From NCBI GenBank assembly GCA_938086785.1, contig CALKCM010000005.1, positions 64,501 to 128,500 of the forward strand: DNA of 64,000 nt. The letters are read 5' to 3'. Numbering within the stretch: the first letter of the stretch is position 1; each line of letters starts with the position of its first letter. The position numbers and the translations under genes are program-made. Origin of the DNA: an uncultured Bacteroidia bacterium (GTDB lineage Bacteria; Bacteroidota; Bacteroidia; NS11-12g; UBA955). Shown one piece after another: positions 9,401 through 20,700 of the stretch. A model generated the notes under the pieces. It was given only the letters and a program-made list of their open reading frames with translations, was not told the DNA's origin and ran no database searches.

Positions 9401-10126
9401 TTGCAGCCAAATTTGAAACATCTTGCGATTGTAATATTCCTATGCGCTTCCTGCACCAATATTCGGTATTTGGGAAATAGGACAATATCTGTCGATCATT
9501 CCATCCATTCAAACCAAGAAATAGAGGACTTTATAGACCCATACAAGAAGCAACTATCCAAATCGATGCATTCCTTTTTGGCTGTTTTGGATACTCCATA
9601 TACCAAGTCAAAACCCAATGGGAATCTAAATAATTTATGTGCTGACCTTATTTACCAGCATGCTTTAGGCATTGATTCTAAGGAATTTGTATCGTTTTGC
9701 ATTTTAAATTACGGAGGCTTGCGGTCTAGCCTTCCCGCTGACTCCATTTTTACAAAAAACATCTTTGAGCTTTCTCCATTCGAGAACCATTTGGTTATTT
9801 TAAAATTATACCCGCAGCACTACGATTCTCTTTTCCGTTATTTAATATCTCGAAAATCGGACCCTGTTTCTGGTCTTGTTTTAAATATGCAAAAGGGTCA
9901 AGTAAAAATACAAGGAGCTAAATTTGATAGTCGCAGACCATTATACTTCGTCACCAATAATTACATGGCCAATGGAGGCGATGGCTTTGGGATCTTATTA
10001 GAAAGTGATTTCAGGAAGGACTTAGACATTACGATGCGAGAGGCCTTAATGATTGAATTAAAAAAAGAGTACTTGAAAAATGGCTTTATTAAACCACGGA
10101 ATCAAAGGAGGTTTATCCATGAATAG
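9401..10126 (+). CDS. 5'-nucleotidase C-terminal domain lipoprotein
   Basis: A 241-residue protein corresponding to the C-terminal, substrate-binding domain of UshA-type 5'-nucleotidases: NLCADLIYQHA, the NYGGLRSSLPAD motif (NGGLR-like), ELSPFENHLVIL, and the YFVTNNYMANGGDGF motif that contacts the nucleotide base. The N terminus looks like a lipoprotein signal (IVIFLCASC). There is no ATG at the N terminus; TTG at 9401 or 9413 is the likely start, so the exact start is uncertain. The stop overlaps the metallophosphatase start by 8 nt, which suggests translational coupling and one periplasmic or surface-anchored enzyme made from two chains. It diverges from the secreted-nuclease operon. Confidence 0.8.
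   Translation: MQPNLKHLAIVIFLCASCTNIRYLGNRTISVDHSIHSNQEIEDFIDPYKKQLSKSMHSFLAVLDTPYTKSKPNGNLNNLCADLIYQHALGIDSKEFVSFCILNYGGLRSSLPADSIFTKNIFELSPFENHLVILKLYPQHYDSLFRYLISRKSDPVSGLVLNMQKGQVKIQGAKFDSRRPLYFVTNNYMANGGDGFGILLESDFRKDLDITMREALMIELKKEYLKNGFIKPRNQRRFIHE
10104..10111 (+). promoter_or_regulatory. Shine-Dalgarno-like site before the metallophosphatase gene
   Basis: AAAGGAGG lies 7 nt upstream of the ATG at 10119, inside the end of the preceding gene. Such strong sites are uncommon among the starts in this window. It supports 10119, rather than the in-frame ATG at 10080, as the true start and fits coupled translation. Confidence 0.5.
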
Positions 10127-10976
10127 AAGGTCATTTATAAAAAAATCGGCGATTGTTTCAATGGCACTTTTTATACCAAAGTTCATTCTTTCTAAACCAT
10201 GGTATAAGCTCAAACGCAAGATCAAAATCCTTCATACCAATGATTTTCACAGCCGCATTGAGTCTTTCGACTTAAACCATGCTAAATATCCAGGAATGGG
10301 CGGTATTAGCCGTATTAAAACGCTTATTGACAGGGAAAGGAATGATGAGACCTTATTGCTAGACTCTGGAGATATTATGCAAGGCACTCCCTACTTTAAT
10401 CAATTTGGCGGCTCCATGGAAATTGAATGGATGAATCGGGCTAAGTTTGATGCATCTACTTTGGGAAATCATGACTTTGACAATGGGCTTGAAAGCCTTG
10501 CAGGCTGGATTAAACAAGCCAATTTTGAGTTCGTAAACTGCAATTATGAAACAAAGAATACACCACTTGAGGGCCTACTAAAACCTTATGTTATAAAACA
10601 GGTAAACCGGCGAAAGGTGGGAATTATAGGCGTAGGGATTAACCCCGAGGGACTTATTCCAAAGAAAAAATGTGAAGGCATTGGGTATTTAGATCCAGTT
10701 TCAAGAGCAAATTTTTGGGCAGAGCACCTGAAAACTCAGGAAAAGGTAGATATGGTTATTCTTCTCTCTCATTTGGGCTTTTCATATAAATCGGCGAAAA
10801 TAGATGATTGTAAATTAGCGGCCCAAAGCGATCATATTGATTTAATTTTAGGGGGACACACCCACACATTTATGGATAAACCATTTCTAACAAAAAATAG
10901 GAATAATAAACCCGTCGTTATTCATCAGGTGGGTTGGGCTGGGCTAAGATTAGGTAATTTAGATTTTAAAATATAA
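10119..10976 (+). CDS. 5'-nucleotidase metallophosphatase domain protein (Tat-type signal)
   Basis: A 285-residue calcineurin-like phosphoesterase equal to the N-terminal catalytic half of UshA-type 5'-nucleotidases. The N terminus MNRRSFIKKS is Tat-like (RRSFIKK), pointing to export after folding. Metal-binding motifs are all present: HTNDFHSR (about residue 39), LLDSGDIMQGTPYF, TLGNHDFDNG (about residue 115), LLSHLGF, and GGHTH with HQVGW near the end. It probably releases phosphate from nucleotides in the periplasm. The substrate-binding half is encoded separately and upstream, the reverse of the fused UshA order, which argues against a simple frameshift. The pair may complete nucleotide scavenging started by the neighbouring secreted nuclease. 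Confidence 0.88.
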   Translation: MNRRSFIKKSAIVSMALFIPKFILSKPWYKLKRKIKILHTNDFHSRIESFDLNHAKYPGMGGISRIKTLIDRERNDETLLLDSGDIMQGTPYFNQFGGSMEIEWMNRAKFDASTLGNHDFDNGLESLAGWIKQANFEFVNCNYETKNTPLEGLLKPYVIKQVNRRKVGIIGVGINPEGLIPKKKCEGIGYLDPVSRANFWAEHLKTQEKVDMVILLSHLGFSYKSAKIDDCKLAAQSDHIDLILGGHTHTFMDKPFLTKNRNNKPVVIHQVGWAGLRLGNLDFKI

Positions 10977-11005
10977 ATAGACGAGATATACTCTAAAATA
11001 AGATT

Positions 11006-11503
11006 ATGGAAAATAATGATATACTAAAGCGATTGCGATACACCTTTGACTATGGCGATGATAAAATGATGGAAATATTTGAACTTGCCGATCATGAGGT
11101 TACCCGTGCTTTATTGAGCGATTGGTTAAAAAAAGAAGATCACGAAGAATTTGTAGAAATGACGGACTATCAATTAGCTGTATTTCTAAATGGCTTAATC
11201 GTAGAAAAGCGCGGAAGGAAAGAAGGGGAACAACCCGAGCCTGAGGAGGAGTTGGATAACAATTTAATCTTACGTAAAATTAAAATCGCTTTAAATCTTA
11301 AATCGCATGATATTGTAGACGTTTTATCCTTGGCCGGCAGAAAAGTATCGCCGACAGAAATAAGTGCCTTCCTGAGAAACCCTTCGCACAGGCATTATAA
11401 GTATTGCAATGATCAATACCTTAGAGGCCTCATGTCGGGTATACAAAAGAAATACAGAACCGATGATAGCGGTTCAAATGAGGTAAAAGACGCGCCTGTT
11501 TAA
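11006..11503 (+). CDS. DUF1456 (YehS-like) family protein
   Basis: A 165-residue cytosolic protein made of two related helical repeats, each with a pattern like ILKRLRYTFDYGDDKMMEIF (about 5-60) and ILRKIKIALNLKSHDIVDVL (about 88-145). This duplicated arrangement is typical of DUF1456/YehS. The family's function is unknown. The C-terminal tail is charged and probably disordered. It lies 29 nt after the metallophosphatase gene, which may allow readthrough, but no functional link is apparent. Confidence 0.8.
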   Translation: MENNDILKRLRYTFDYGDDKMMEIFELADHEVTRALLSDWLKKEDHEEFVEMTDYQLAVFLNGLIVEKRGRKEGEQPEPEEELDNNLILRKIKIALNLKSHDIVDVLSLAGRKVSPTEISAFLRNPSHRHYKYCNDQYLRGLMSGIQKKYRTDDSGSNEVKDAPV

Positions 11504-11623
11504 ACCAGATGAATGCGCTCTACTCCTTCAATTTAGGGCATAACTAGTTCAGCAATATTTAACGCCAAAGCAAGCGCCCATTTGCCTCAAAGAGCTTAAA
11601 TACCTTACTTTGTACCTTTATTT

Positions 11624-12460
11624 ATGGCTCTACGAAAATTATATTATTCTCTTTCTCCAAATCTCAGATTTATTGCACGAAAAATATACTATTCTCCCAT
11701 TGATGCTTGGGAAACACTTTCGGGAAAAAGACATAAATATGAGCCTCTTAAAGGAGATATATACACCGGTTCTGGAGATTTTATTAAACAAGGAAACCAC
11801 CATTTAGAATTACTTATTAAGCATATTGACCTTAGTCCTACAGATCATGTTTTAGACATTGGAAGTGGCATTGGCAGGACAGCTGCGGCACTTACCAATT
11901 ACATCGAAAGTGAGGGCTCCTACAAGGGGTTTGATGTAGTTGAAAAAGGAGTCGATTGGTGCAAGAGCAGAATAGCAAAGGATTTTCAAAATTTTGAGTT
12001 TTTGTATGTGCCATTGCAAAATGATTTGTACAATACATCTATTGGAGATGCAAAAGCCTTCACATTCCCTTATGAAAGCAATTCTTTTACAAAATCATTT
12101 CTTTTTTCTGTTTTTACTCACATGCAAATAGATGAAATTGAAAATTATCTCAAAGAAATTTCTAGGGTTTTAAAGCCGCATGGAAAGTGTATGGCTACTT
12201 TTTTTACATACAACCAAGAAACAGAAGATTTTACCGCTTCCAATCCTGGGTTTAATTTCCCTGTGAATAAAGATACCTATCGCCTAATGAATGCAGAAGT
12301 TACAGCAGCAAACATTGCCTTGTTCGAACCTGAACTGGACCGAATGATTGCAGCAGCTGGACTTCAAAAGAGTGCTTTCATACCAGGCTTTTGGAGAAAT
12401 CAAGAATTAAAATCAAAAGGGCATGATTTCCAAGATGTGTTGATCTTAGAGAAGATCTAA
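11624..12460 (+). CDS. Class I SAM-dependent methyltransferase
   Basis: A 278-residue Methyltransf_11/25-like protein. The SAM-binding motif I is VLDIGSGIGRTAAAL (about residues 71-85), motif II lies in YKGFDVVEKGVDWCK, and the post-motif helix SFLFSVFTHMQIDEIENYL is followed by EISRVLKPHGKCMATFF, as in small-molecule methyltransferases. The N terminus (MALRKLYYSLSPNLRF) resembles proteins near surface-polysaccharide genes, so a sugar or lipid acceptor is possible, but the substrate cannot be told. A TTACTTTGT box lies 10 nt upstream of the ATG. It converges with porZ, with only 16 nt between the stops. Confidence 0.75.
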   Translation: MALRKLYYSLSPNLRFIARKIYYSPIDAWETLSGKRHKYEPLKGDIYTGSGDFIKQGNHHLELLIKHIDLSPTDHVLDIGSGIGRTAAALTNYIESEGSYKGFDVVEKGVDWCKSRIAKDFQNFEFLYVPLQNDLYNTSIGDAKAFTFPYESNSFTKSFLFSVFTHMQIDEIENYLKEISRVLKPHGKCMATFFTYNQETEDFTASNPGFNFPVNKDTYRLMNAEVTAANIALFEPELDRMIAAAGLQKSAFIPGFWRNQELKSKGHDFQDVLILEKI

Positions 12461-12476
12461 AATGAACAGCTAATCT

Positions 12477-14711
12477 CTATCGTACAAATATGAATTTACC
12501 CATGGCCGTTTCTGTGGCATCTGTATTAATTCCAAAGATGTAATACACCCCACTGTTGGGCTTTGTTCCATTTAATCGAAGTCCATTCCAAGTAGCCTTA
12601 GAACCATTGGCTTTCAGTTTAGACACCAACATTCCATTTGCATCTGTAATTCTTATTTCTGCATTAGTTGCTAAACCATCTATTGTAATTGTACCGTTAT
12701 ATCCCGGTGGGATTGGATTGGGATATACTTTTATTTTACCAAAAAGCTCTTTTTTTCCTGCCGCATCACTTTGATAACTCACAATTCCTTTACTGGTTCC
12801 GAAGAACACTTCACCTGTTTCCGTGTTTTGGCCAATAGTTACTACTCTGTTAGCGAGAAGCGGGCTATTTTCTGCAGTAAATTTCAACACTTGATTCTGC
12901 CCATCTGATTCTACCAATACCACGCCATCATTTGTGGCAAACCACTTTCTATCACCCCCATCTACACAAATATCATTAATGGAGTTTTCGCCTAATAAAT
13001 AGGCGGCCTTACCATCGATATCATTTACAATTAATTGTTCTACTTTTAAATCTGTTATGGCATCATTGGTATTTGTAACCACATTCAAACCCACAGATGT
13101 ACCAATCCAAATCCACCCATTGTCATCTACAGCAATACTTTTCACTTCATTGCTAAGTAAACCTGGGTGTGACCCCGTCGTCACTTTTAAGTACCTATCA
13201 TCGGAAGCTAAGAATGGCGAATTATTATCATCAAAAATAAGAAGTCCATCATTGTGCAGCTGAATCCACTTGAGATTATTTTTATCGGTTACAATGTTTT
13301 TAACTTTATTGCTTGGGGCATTAGAAAGACCCTTCCACGTATTTCCGTTATAGGCATGCAATGGGGTTTGACTTCCAAAATTCGAAACCCAAAGAATTCC
13401 ATTATTATCTAAACTAAGACCGCTAGTTCTTACAAAATTAGTGGTCGGAAAGACATCTAAGGAACTGTTTACCTGATTCCATCGAGCCACAGGTGTTTTA
13501 TCTTTAAACTCAATCATTCCGAAAGACTGACTTAGGAGGTAATATTTATCTTGCTTGGGTATGTAATAAGCAAAAGTAAAATCATAAAATGAATCGGTAA
13601 ACTGGTTCCCTGGATTATTGGTCCAATCTCCGTTATCACAGATATAAAAACCTTTGAGGCTAAAGGAACTTCCAAAAGTATTCGTTACTCCGCCAGCTGT
13701 ACAAAAAACTAAGGGCCCTTCTTTACTCATGTAGAAGTTATCGGAACTGGATGGCCCATTTGGCAAATATCCTACTTCTGCAGTACTTGTTCTAAGTAAG
13801 GCACCTGCATTAACTCCATTCGCATACCACAGTCTGTTTTCATTGTCAAAAGTGGCATCTGTAACAATGTTTAGATAGAGGTCTATTTTTTGACCGCTAA
13901 CATCCATCTGAAAAGATTCCGTTGGACGAATTACGGTTAGTTTATCATCAAAAATCTGCATGCGTACTGTTTTTCTGCGAGAGATACTAAGCATGCTCGG
14001 GCTGCCATTACCATAGGCATAGATACTTGAGTCTGAATCGTAATAGAATTCATTATTAAAATTGACGATGTGAGTAATATTTGGAGCTAAAAAAAGAGTA
14101 CTCCAATTACTAAAATCACTGAGATTAATGGTGTTATTGATAATTCCGTAAATAACACCTCTTGGTGTTGCAGCGAATAAAGTATCCTCAACAATTTCAA
14201 TGGCTGCAACTGGTTGGATGGAACCACCTACTCCAATAGATTTATAATTATCGGTTACTTCATAGACGCTCAAGTCTATTTTTAAAATTCCAATATCCGT
14301 GCTTAAATAACAGATATCTCCATCAAATTTTGCGTGTTTAATGGCTTTATCTGCTGCTATTGGATCATCGAGTAAACCCGTAATGGTGTGAATAGTACCA
14401 AACCGATCAAGCACTTGAATATTACCATCTTGAAACCCAATAATAAGATGAGTACTTGAAGATTTCATATGGGATACAATCCCTGAATAAAAACCATCGG
14501 TCTTGTAAAGCCTTTGAATTTCGTTATTCTGAGGGTTTACGCGAAATAGGCCAAAAAGTGAAGCCGCATAAATTTGACCATTAAAGCGCTCAATTTTCTC
14601 TGTGTTATTATAACTCGTATGAAAGCGCCAGGAACCTGAGGGAATACCTTTTTGTGCCTGTAGATTCAAGCTTAAAAAAACGAAACAATATAGAGCGATG
14701 AATCCTTTCAT
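12477..14711 (-). CDS. porZ: PorZ-like beta-propeller protein with T9SS sorting domain
   Basis: A 744-residue secreted protein: signal peptide (cleavage near LNLQAQ), two regulator-type beta-propeller regions (about 25-330 and 380-650) with repeats such as NGILWVSNFGS and NGWIWIGTSVGLN, then a C-terminal sorting domain from KIKVYPNPIPP to FIFVR. The N-terminal GSWRFHTSYNNT and short propeller blades match PorZ of the T9SS attachment complex, which in Porphyromonas delivers A-LPS to the sortase PorU. It starts 1 nt after sprA ends, so the translocon and the attachment-complex component are probably cotranslated. Other two-component-regulator propeller proteins are the alternative, but the length, sorting domain and sprA linkage favour PorZ. 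Confidence 0.75.
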   Translation of the reverse strand: MKGFIALYCFVFLSLNLQAQKGIPSGSWRFHTSYNNTEKIERFNGQIYAASLFGLFRVNPQNNEIQRLYKTDGFYSGIVSHMKSSSTHLIIGFQDGNIQVLDRFGTIHTITGLLDDPIAADKAIKHAKFDGDICYLSTDIGILKIDLSVYEVTDNYKSIGVGGSIQPVAAIEIVEDTLFAATPRGVIYGIINNTINLSDFSNWSTLFLAPNITHIVNFNNEFYYDSDSSIYAYGNGSPSMLSISRRKTVRMQIFDDKLTVIRPTESFQMDVSGQKIDLYLNIVTDATFDNENRLWYANGVNAGALLRTSTAEVGYLPNGPSSSDNFYMSKEGPLVFCTAGGVTNTFGSSFSLKGFYICDNGDWTNNPGNQFTDSFYDFTFAYYIPKQDKYYLLSQSFGMIEFKDKTPVARWNQVNSSLDVFPTTNFVRTSGLSLDNNGILWVSNFGSQTPLHAYNGNTWKGLSNAPSNKVKNIVTDKNNLKWIQLHNDGLLIFDDNNSPFLASDDRYLKVTTGSHPGLLSNEVKSIAVDDNGWIWIGTSVGLNVVTNTNDAITDLKVEQLIVNDIDGKAAYLLGENSINDICVDGGDRKWFATNDGVVLVESDGQNQVLKFTAENSPLLANRVVTIGQNTETGEVFFGTSKGIVSYQSDAAGKKELFGKIKVYPNPIPPGYNGTITIDGLATNAEIRITDANGMLVSKLKANGSKATWNGLRLNGTKPNSGVYYIFGINTDATETAMGKFIFVR

Positions 14712-14712
14712 T

Positions 14713-17700
14713 CTAGTTTAGGGTATATCTTAATTCCAATCCAAAATCTGTAAGCGCCGTATAAAACTGGTTCTGTACCTTAGGGCTTAGGGCTAACCTG
14801 TTGTAACGGAAAGCTACGTTAAATTTATCATTTATTTGATAGCTCAGATTAGGACTTATACGCACGGTTTTCATTCCCGCACTGTACCGGTTATCATCGC
14901 CATCAATTTTACGAACTACAGTAACAACATCGCTAACACTTACCGTTAAATCAAATCTAAAATCATTGGGCAAATACAACTTGCGTCCATTTCTACGAAT
15001 TGGCAATACCAAACCGGCTATTCTATACCCTATGGTCGTTTGAAACTCATTATTGCGTTGCTCGGTTACATTAAAGTTTGCAGCAATTAAACGAATGGTC
15101 CTTTGCCTTTTGTAGTCTAGCCCAATGGTCCAATTATTTTTGGTCGTCACATTAATTCCAATTAATGGGTAAAACCCTTCAGAAATAGTCACATTTTCTA
15201 TCTGGTACTTTGGGGTAAATGTCTCGCCCTTGGCTACCGTTTCGTCTTGGTCATATTTCAAATTCTGAGTATATCCATTAATGGAATACTTCCCATTATA
15301 GCCGTGTTTTAGAGTGATGTTGGTAAAAAAGCGTTTCACTGCTTTTAACTTGGAAAGTCCGGTATAGTTGATATTCCATCCGGGCAATGGAATTTTTGGA
15401 AATGCAGAGAGGGTTGATCTACCCGCATCGCCTCCTGAATAAGCATTATAAAAGGCACTGACCAAAACATCTTGGGAGTTGCGATCATAGCCAATAGGGA
15501 ATCCAGTTGCAGAGTCTAAGCCTTTAGTTCCAACTCTTCCGTCGGCATTCATTAAGCGTTGTGCAACGGTAAAACGATCGTTCTCATACTGTTTAAAAAC
15601 TGCATTGGGGTGCTGCTCACCAAAGTTTTCATCTTTTACAAAATGGGTTCTAAAGAACCAGCCAGACATATTAAATTGACCATTTTCGCTAAACCCTTGA
15701 TCCTCGAAATTCATGCCATTGAATTTAAATGTTGAATTGGTATTAATCGTTGAACTTTTATTTAAATCAAAAACGATTCTAAAATCCTTAAATGGCTCCA
15801 CAGTAATATTACCGGAGAACTGCTCTGAATAGTTCTTTGTGAATTGGGTATTCAAGCGTTCATCCGTATTTAAAGCACCTATATCTGCCAGTTTATACCT
15901 CAAGTCCTTCTCCTGCAAGCCTAAAATAAACTTAACACCGGGGCTGGCATTGGCAGCATTTTGCCCGAAAAAGTCTGGTGTATACCTAAACCCTGGGAGC
16001 AAAGTACCCTCTGTGATACTGTAATTAAAACCGGCGTTTTTAAACATTGAAATAAAGTTTCCTACTCCTATCTTAAAGTAATTTGGCTTGGGCGCTATAT
16101 TTTCTTTCTTTTCTTTTTCCTCCTTACCTTTCCCATCATTCGTTTCCGAACGTGTGTTTCTTCGAACAGGTCTCCTTTTCTTTCTATTTAAATCTCTTAA
16201 CCACGGGACTTTTTGATATAATTGGGTAAACGTAAAATTAGGTTGAATGCTGTAATTGGCAGAATTCTGGATAGTATTTCCAATCTCCTTAAAAGATGGA
16301 GGAGCCTGAGTCCACTTATAACTGCCGTTGTAACTGGTAGTAACTGACACCCAATTGAAGAATTTAATTTTATCAATAGGCAATTTATAGGAAGCGTTTA
16401 TATTCTGTGAAAAATCGGCTAGCCGACCAAAATTAAAAATCTCCTTCGTAATGGAATCTTTCTGTTCCTTGGTTTTTATTTTACCAAAAGGTTCTTGAAT
16501 ACGCGCATTTGCAATGGCTGAATAGGAAATATTCAGCTTTTTGGTTAACTGCCAATTGAGGTTATAATTTCTTACATTGGTAAAATTCTTATCGTAGAAT
16601 CTTGGGTTTATTTGATTAAAACTATTATTGTTTCTGGCCTGCATCTCAGAGTACAAACGATTAAATTGGGTTTGTACACTAAAGGAACTTGGCAGGAAAT
16701 TGATATTAAAATCACGAACAATAGCCAGATGCTTACTTTTTATTTTCTTAAAGGGCTGCCAAGCTTTCGTTTTTGGACTAAACGCATATCCAAGGGAAAC
16801 TTGCGTAGTTTTTGTAAAATTCTCCTCAATCTGTTGGTTTCTTCGGTAATTGTTTTGGTAGGAATACCCCGCATTAAAGTTGCTCAACTTCCAGGGGTAA
16901 TTCTTGCCTCCACCCTTACCAAATCTGATATTCGAAAAGTTAAAACTGTATAAAGAAGAAAAGTCTTCGGCTGCCTTTCGTATCCGATCTCTTTCATCTG
17001 GATCGGCCAATTGACTTAAAAATTGCTGCAATTCCACATCTGGGTTTAGAGGGTAATACTTTGGACGTATGTAGTTTTCGCTATACCCAATATAAAGAGG
17101 CAAGCTAATCCCCAGTTTTTGAGGGAAGAACTTCCCTAATTCCAGGTTACTCGCAATATCAAAATTAATCGTTTTGTTAAGTGAGCGCTGGTTTAGTTTT
17201 TTATCTACATCACCAAAACCTATGGTCCTCACACTTCCTGCCATACTCACCTGACCGAAGTCTGCAAGCTGCGTTTGAAAGTTTGCTAAAGCGGCGTAAC
17301 CTCCAGAATTTGCGATATCCTTCACGCGCAATTCATTGGCCCAAACTTCGAAACACTGAACGTTATCGGAATTGTTCCTAACCCCAATCATAAATACTCT
17401 AATATTACTTAAATCAGGCAAACCAAGCACGGAGAACTGTCCTTTTTCTGCTGGTTTAACATAAGGAACTGTTACTGGCCATGCTTCTCTCTGACGATCG
17501 ATTTTATGCTGTATTAATTGGGCAAATTCTAAATCAATAAAATTATCATCTCTCCAAATGGCTTCCGAAACTCCTGCGGCATTGGGATTATTATAAATCC
17601 CCCGAGTTACTTTAAGAGGAATTTCGTATTCATAGTAATTATTAGTTAAATCTGTTCCAAAGCGAATAAAGGCCGAAACCTCATCGTCTTTAAGGTTTGG

Positions 17701-20700
17701 ATTCTCGGGAGCTTCTGCATGTAAAAACATTTGAAGTCTCTTGTAATTTCTTATGTCAAATTGAGACGTTTTAAAAGCGGCCCGACTATCTCCCGGCTTT
17801 AGGTTACATACACTTAAAGAAAGTGCTTGCTCATTCTCGCGTGTGGTTCCCAAACTGGCCAAGTTCTGCACTCGCTCTACGCCTGGAGGTTCCACATAAA
17901 CAATTGGGCTTCTATTTCCATTTTCTTCTTTATTTACAGTACTTACAGAAAATTGCGTACCATCATTTGGATCTACCGGTATAATAATTCCCGGTTGCTT
18001 TAGTGAGTTGGTATATCTTCTCCAATCGGCTCTTACCAGATTTAAATTACCGATTCGTATCATGACTTCCTTATCAAAATTAGTCATGAACATTCTCATG
18101 AATCGAATGCTTTTAAAATCACTGATGTTTCCTACGGCCTTTTCATATTGACGAATTGGAATTTTAAATTGATACCATTTAAAACTTTTTTCTTGACCAT
18201 TTCTGAGCAGAACATTCTCTTCAATAATATCGCTCACATAGTTTTTGCCTATTTGCAAATCTGCAGCCGACATCTTAATGCGATACTGAAAATAGTCCTC
18301 GCTTTGATTCATAGTAAAATCCCTGTTTACATCCTCATCATTGGGCATGGGTGAGAATGAACGAGGCATGCCGCTATATTTACCACTGGTATATTGTTCT
18401 GGATTACTGTTTCCTTGCATGTTTTGAAAGGAAGAATACCTTTCAATAATATTGGCATCATCGGTATCGTACTGATCCTCTAAGTAATGTAAAAAGTTAT
18501 CGTTGGAAGGATCTCTAAAAGCCTCCTGATATATGACCGAACCTGCACCAAAGTTGGCTTCTAATTTATCCAAGTAAAGAGTATCAAAGTATTCTCTCTC
18601 CTGTGCATCATCCAAACCATCTATTCCTACATCTTGCTTTCTTATATTTTGAGGCTCCGCATCGAATGCAAAATTAATTTGCTGTGAGGTGGGCACAAGG
18701 GCTGATGTTGTAGAATCTGTTTTCGAGTAATCTCCATTGGTTGGGTATCCATTCTCAAACGATTTCCTGCGATCCGGTAGAATATCTTCAGATATATTAC
18801 CCAAATTCAAATAAAAATCACCAGACATATTAGGGTTATCTATGAGTGGATCAAGCATCCATATTTCTATGTAGTCTATATTAGCTGCTTCAAAATCATT
18901 TAAATCTACCCTACGCATCAAACCACCCCAAGATTTTTTTGGATCTAACATCATTCCGTTCGCATCAATCTGAGATGGATCTGATAGAAAGTTATACTGC
19001 CCTCTTTTGAATGGATTAAATCGAATATCCAGCGTGCTCATTAAAGTGGGAGTCCCTGCAGGAAAATTTCTAAATCTAAAAATATCAGATTGGTCCCATT
19101 GCCTTTGGTACGGGTCACTTAGAATATTATCGGCATCATTCGATATATTATCGGGCATGTCAATATCTCTAAAAAACAATGGATCAATGGTATAAAAACT
19201 CACCTCTGCGCTGTGGTCTAGCCATTTTGTTTTATCAAAAGCAAAGTCTGAAGGATCTGATATAACACCCGGTTGCTTCTGAGGCACCGAAGCCATGGCC
19301 CAGTTATGAACTGTTTTATAGTCATTTGGAAGTTCGGCATTTTCAAAATCATCAAGATTTGAAACCCCTCTTTGCTTGCCCTGAGATTTATGATTGTGCG
19401 GAAACAATTTGGCAAATTCAAAATACCCATTGTATACCGAAATCTCCTTTGTTTCTAAGAATGGCAACTTATCTACCATCTTGGTAATAAATCGACTTTT
19501 ACCACTAAAGGTTAAATCAGCTCCAACTATAGAGTTTAGCAGCGGCTCTTCATTAAAATTTGTTTTGGTTGTTAAGGGCCTTTCATACATGTGCAAAGCA
19601 GTTGCACCAAGCATGACATTTTTATTGAATTTATGCTCCACCCTTGCCCCTAAAAGTGTTTTTTGATTAATATTAAAGAAGGATTGTCCATCGGCTGTTG
19701 CTCTAATTTCAGCACCCCCTTGAAGCAGCCCTTGATTTAAAATCCGTACTCTTCCCAATACATATTCAACTTCATAATCAAAGCCTTCAGTTAAAGGCCT
19801 TCCATTGGCTGTAACCCGTACACTTCCTCGCGCCAGATTTGTAGTCCCAAGAAACAGCTCTGCTCCATTTTGGCTTTTATAACTCCCCGTAAAGAAGAAT
19901 TTATTGTGTCTTGTATCCTGCTGGGCCAATAATTTCGTGCTATCATAAAGTGCATCGTAGGCATAATAATCAGCCAAATCAGCTCTAGAACCAAACTGAT
20001 TTCTCATGTGATCTCCAAAGGGTTCTACAACGGGCAGCATTATTCTTGCATATTGAGTATTGATGGTTAAACCTTCTACCGCATCAAATACACCATCCGG
20101 CTTGGCCTCTCTTTGCCTATTTAATTTATCCAGGCCAAATACTTGTAACAAGGGCCTTCCATTGGCAAATGCGGGCACATCTTGTCTTGGAATGTAATTA
20201 TAGTCCGCACCACTCGTATCATCGGCATAGATTACATTTAATTTAAAATCTTCTAGACTTAAACTATAGGTATTTAAGCTGTAGACATTTTTCATCATTA
20301 AGTCCCAAATTGGCACTTTTACCCTTATTGTTGTGGGCTTTAACATTTTCACATACAGCATTTCATTATTCTGCTGTGGCAAATCGCGACTAAACTCACC
20401 GACTTGATAGGGCTCTCCATTGTATGTGTATTCAAAGGCAACCGCTAAAATTTCATCATTGTTTAGGGGTTGATTTAATGAAATATATCCCAATTGCTTA
20501 TTAATGGAATAATCATTTGCAGTAAGCATTCGAGCATTTGTGAGTAAGTCATAATCGAGAGACTGTTCAAAAGACAAATATTTGGCGTTTAGTTTGTCAA
20601 TGGATTGACCCACCTTACGGACGTCACCATCATCCTTTATATCATTATACAAATCATTGGAGGAATTATCTGTTACATTTCCAGGACCATTTCCATTAAG

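Noticed and set aside
9259-9459. A 66-codon minus-strand open frame in the gap before the nucleotidase genes
   Set aside because: It overlaps the 5'-nucleotidase start and has no signal or domain. The gap does contain a short inverted repeat (GGCAAT 9298-9303, ATTGCC 9311-9316), too short to call.
9401-10976. A frameshifted single 5'-nucleotidase gene
   Set aside because: The two halves are in the opposite order to fused UshA and each has its own export signal, so they are separate genes and not a broken one.
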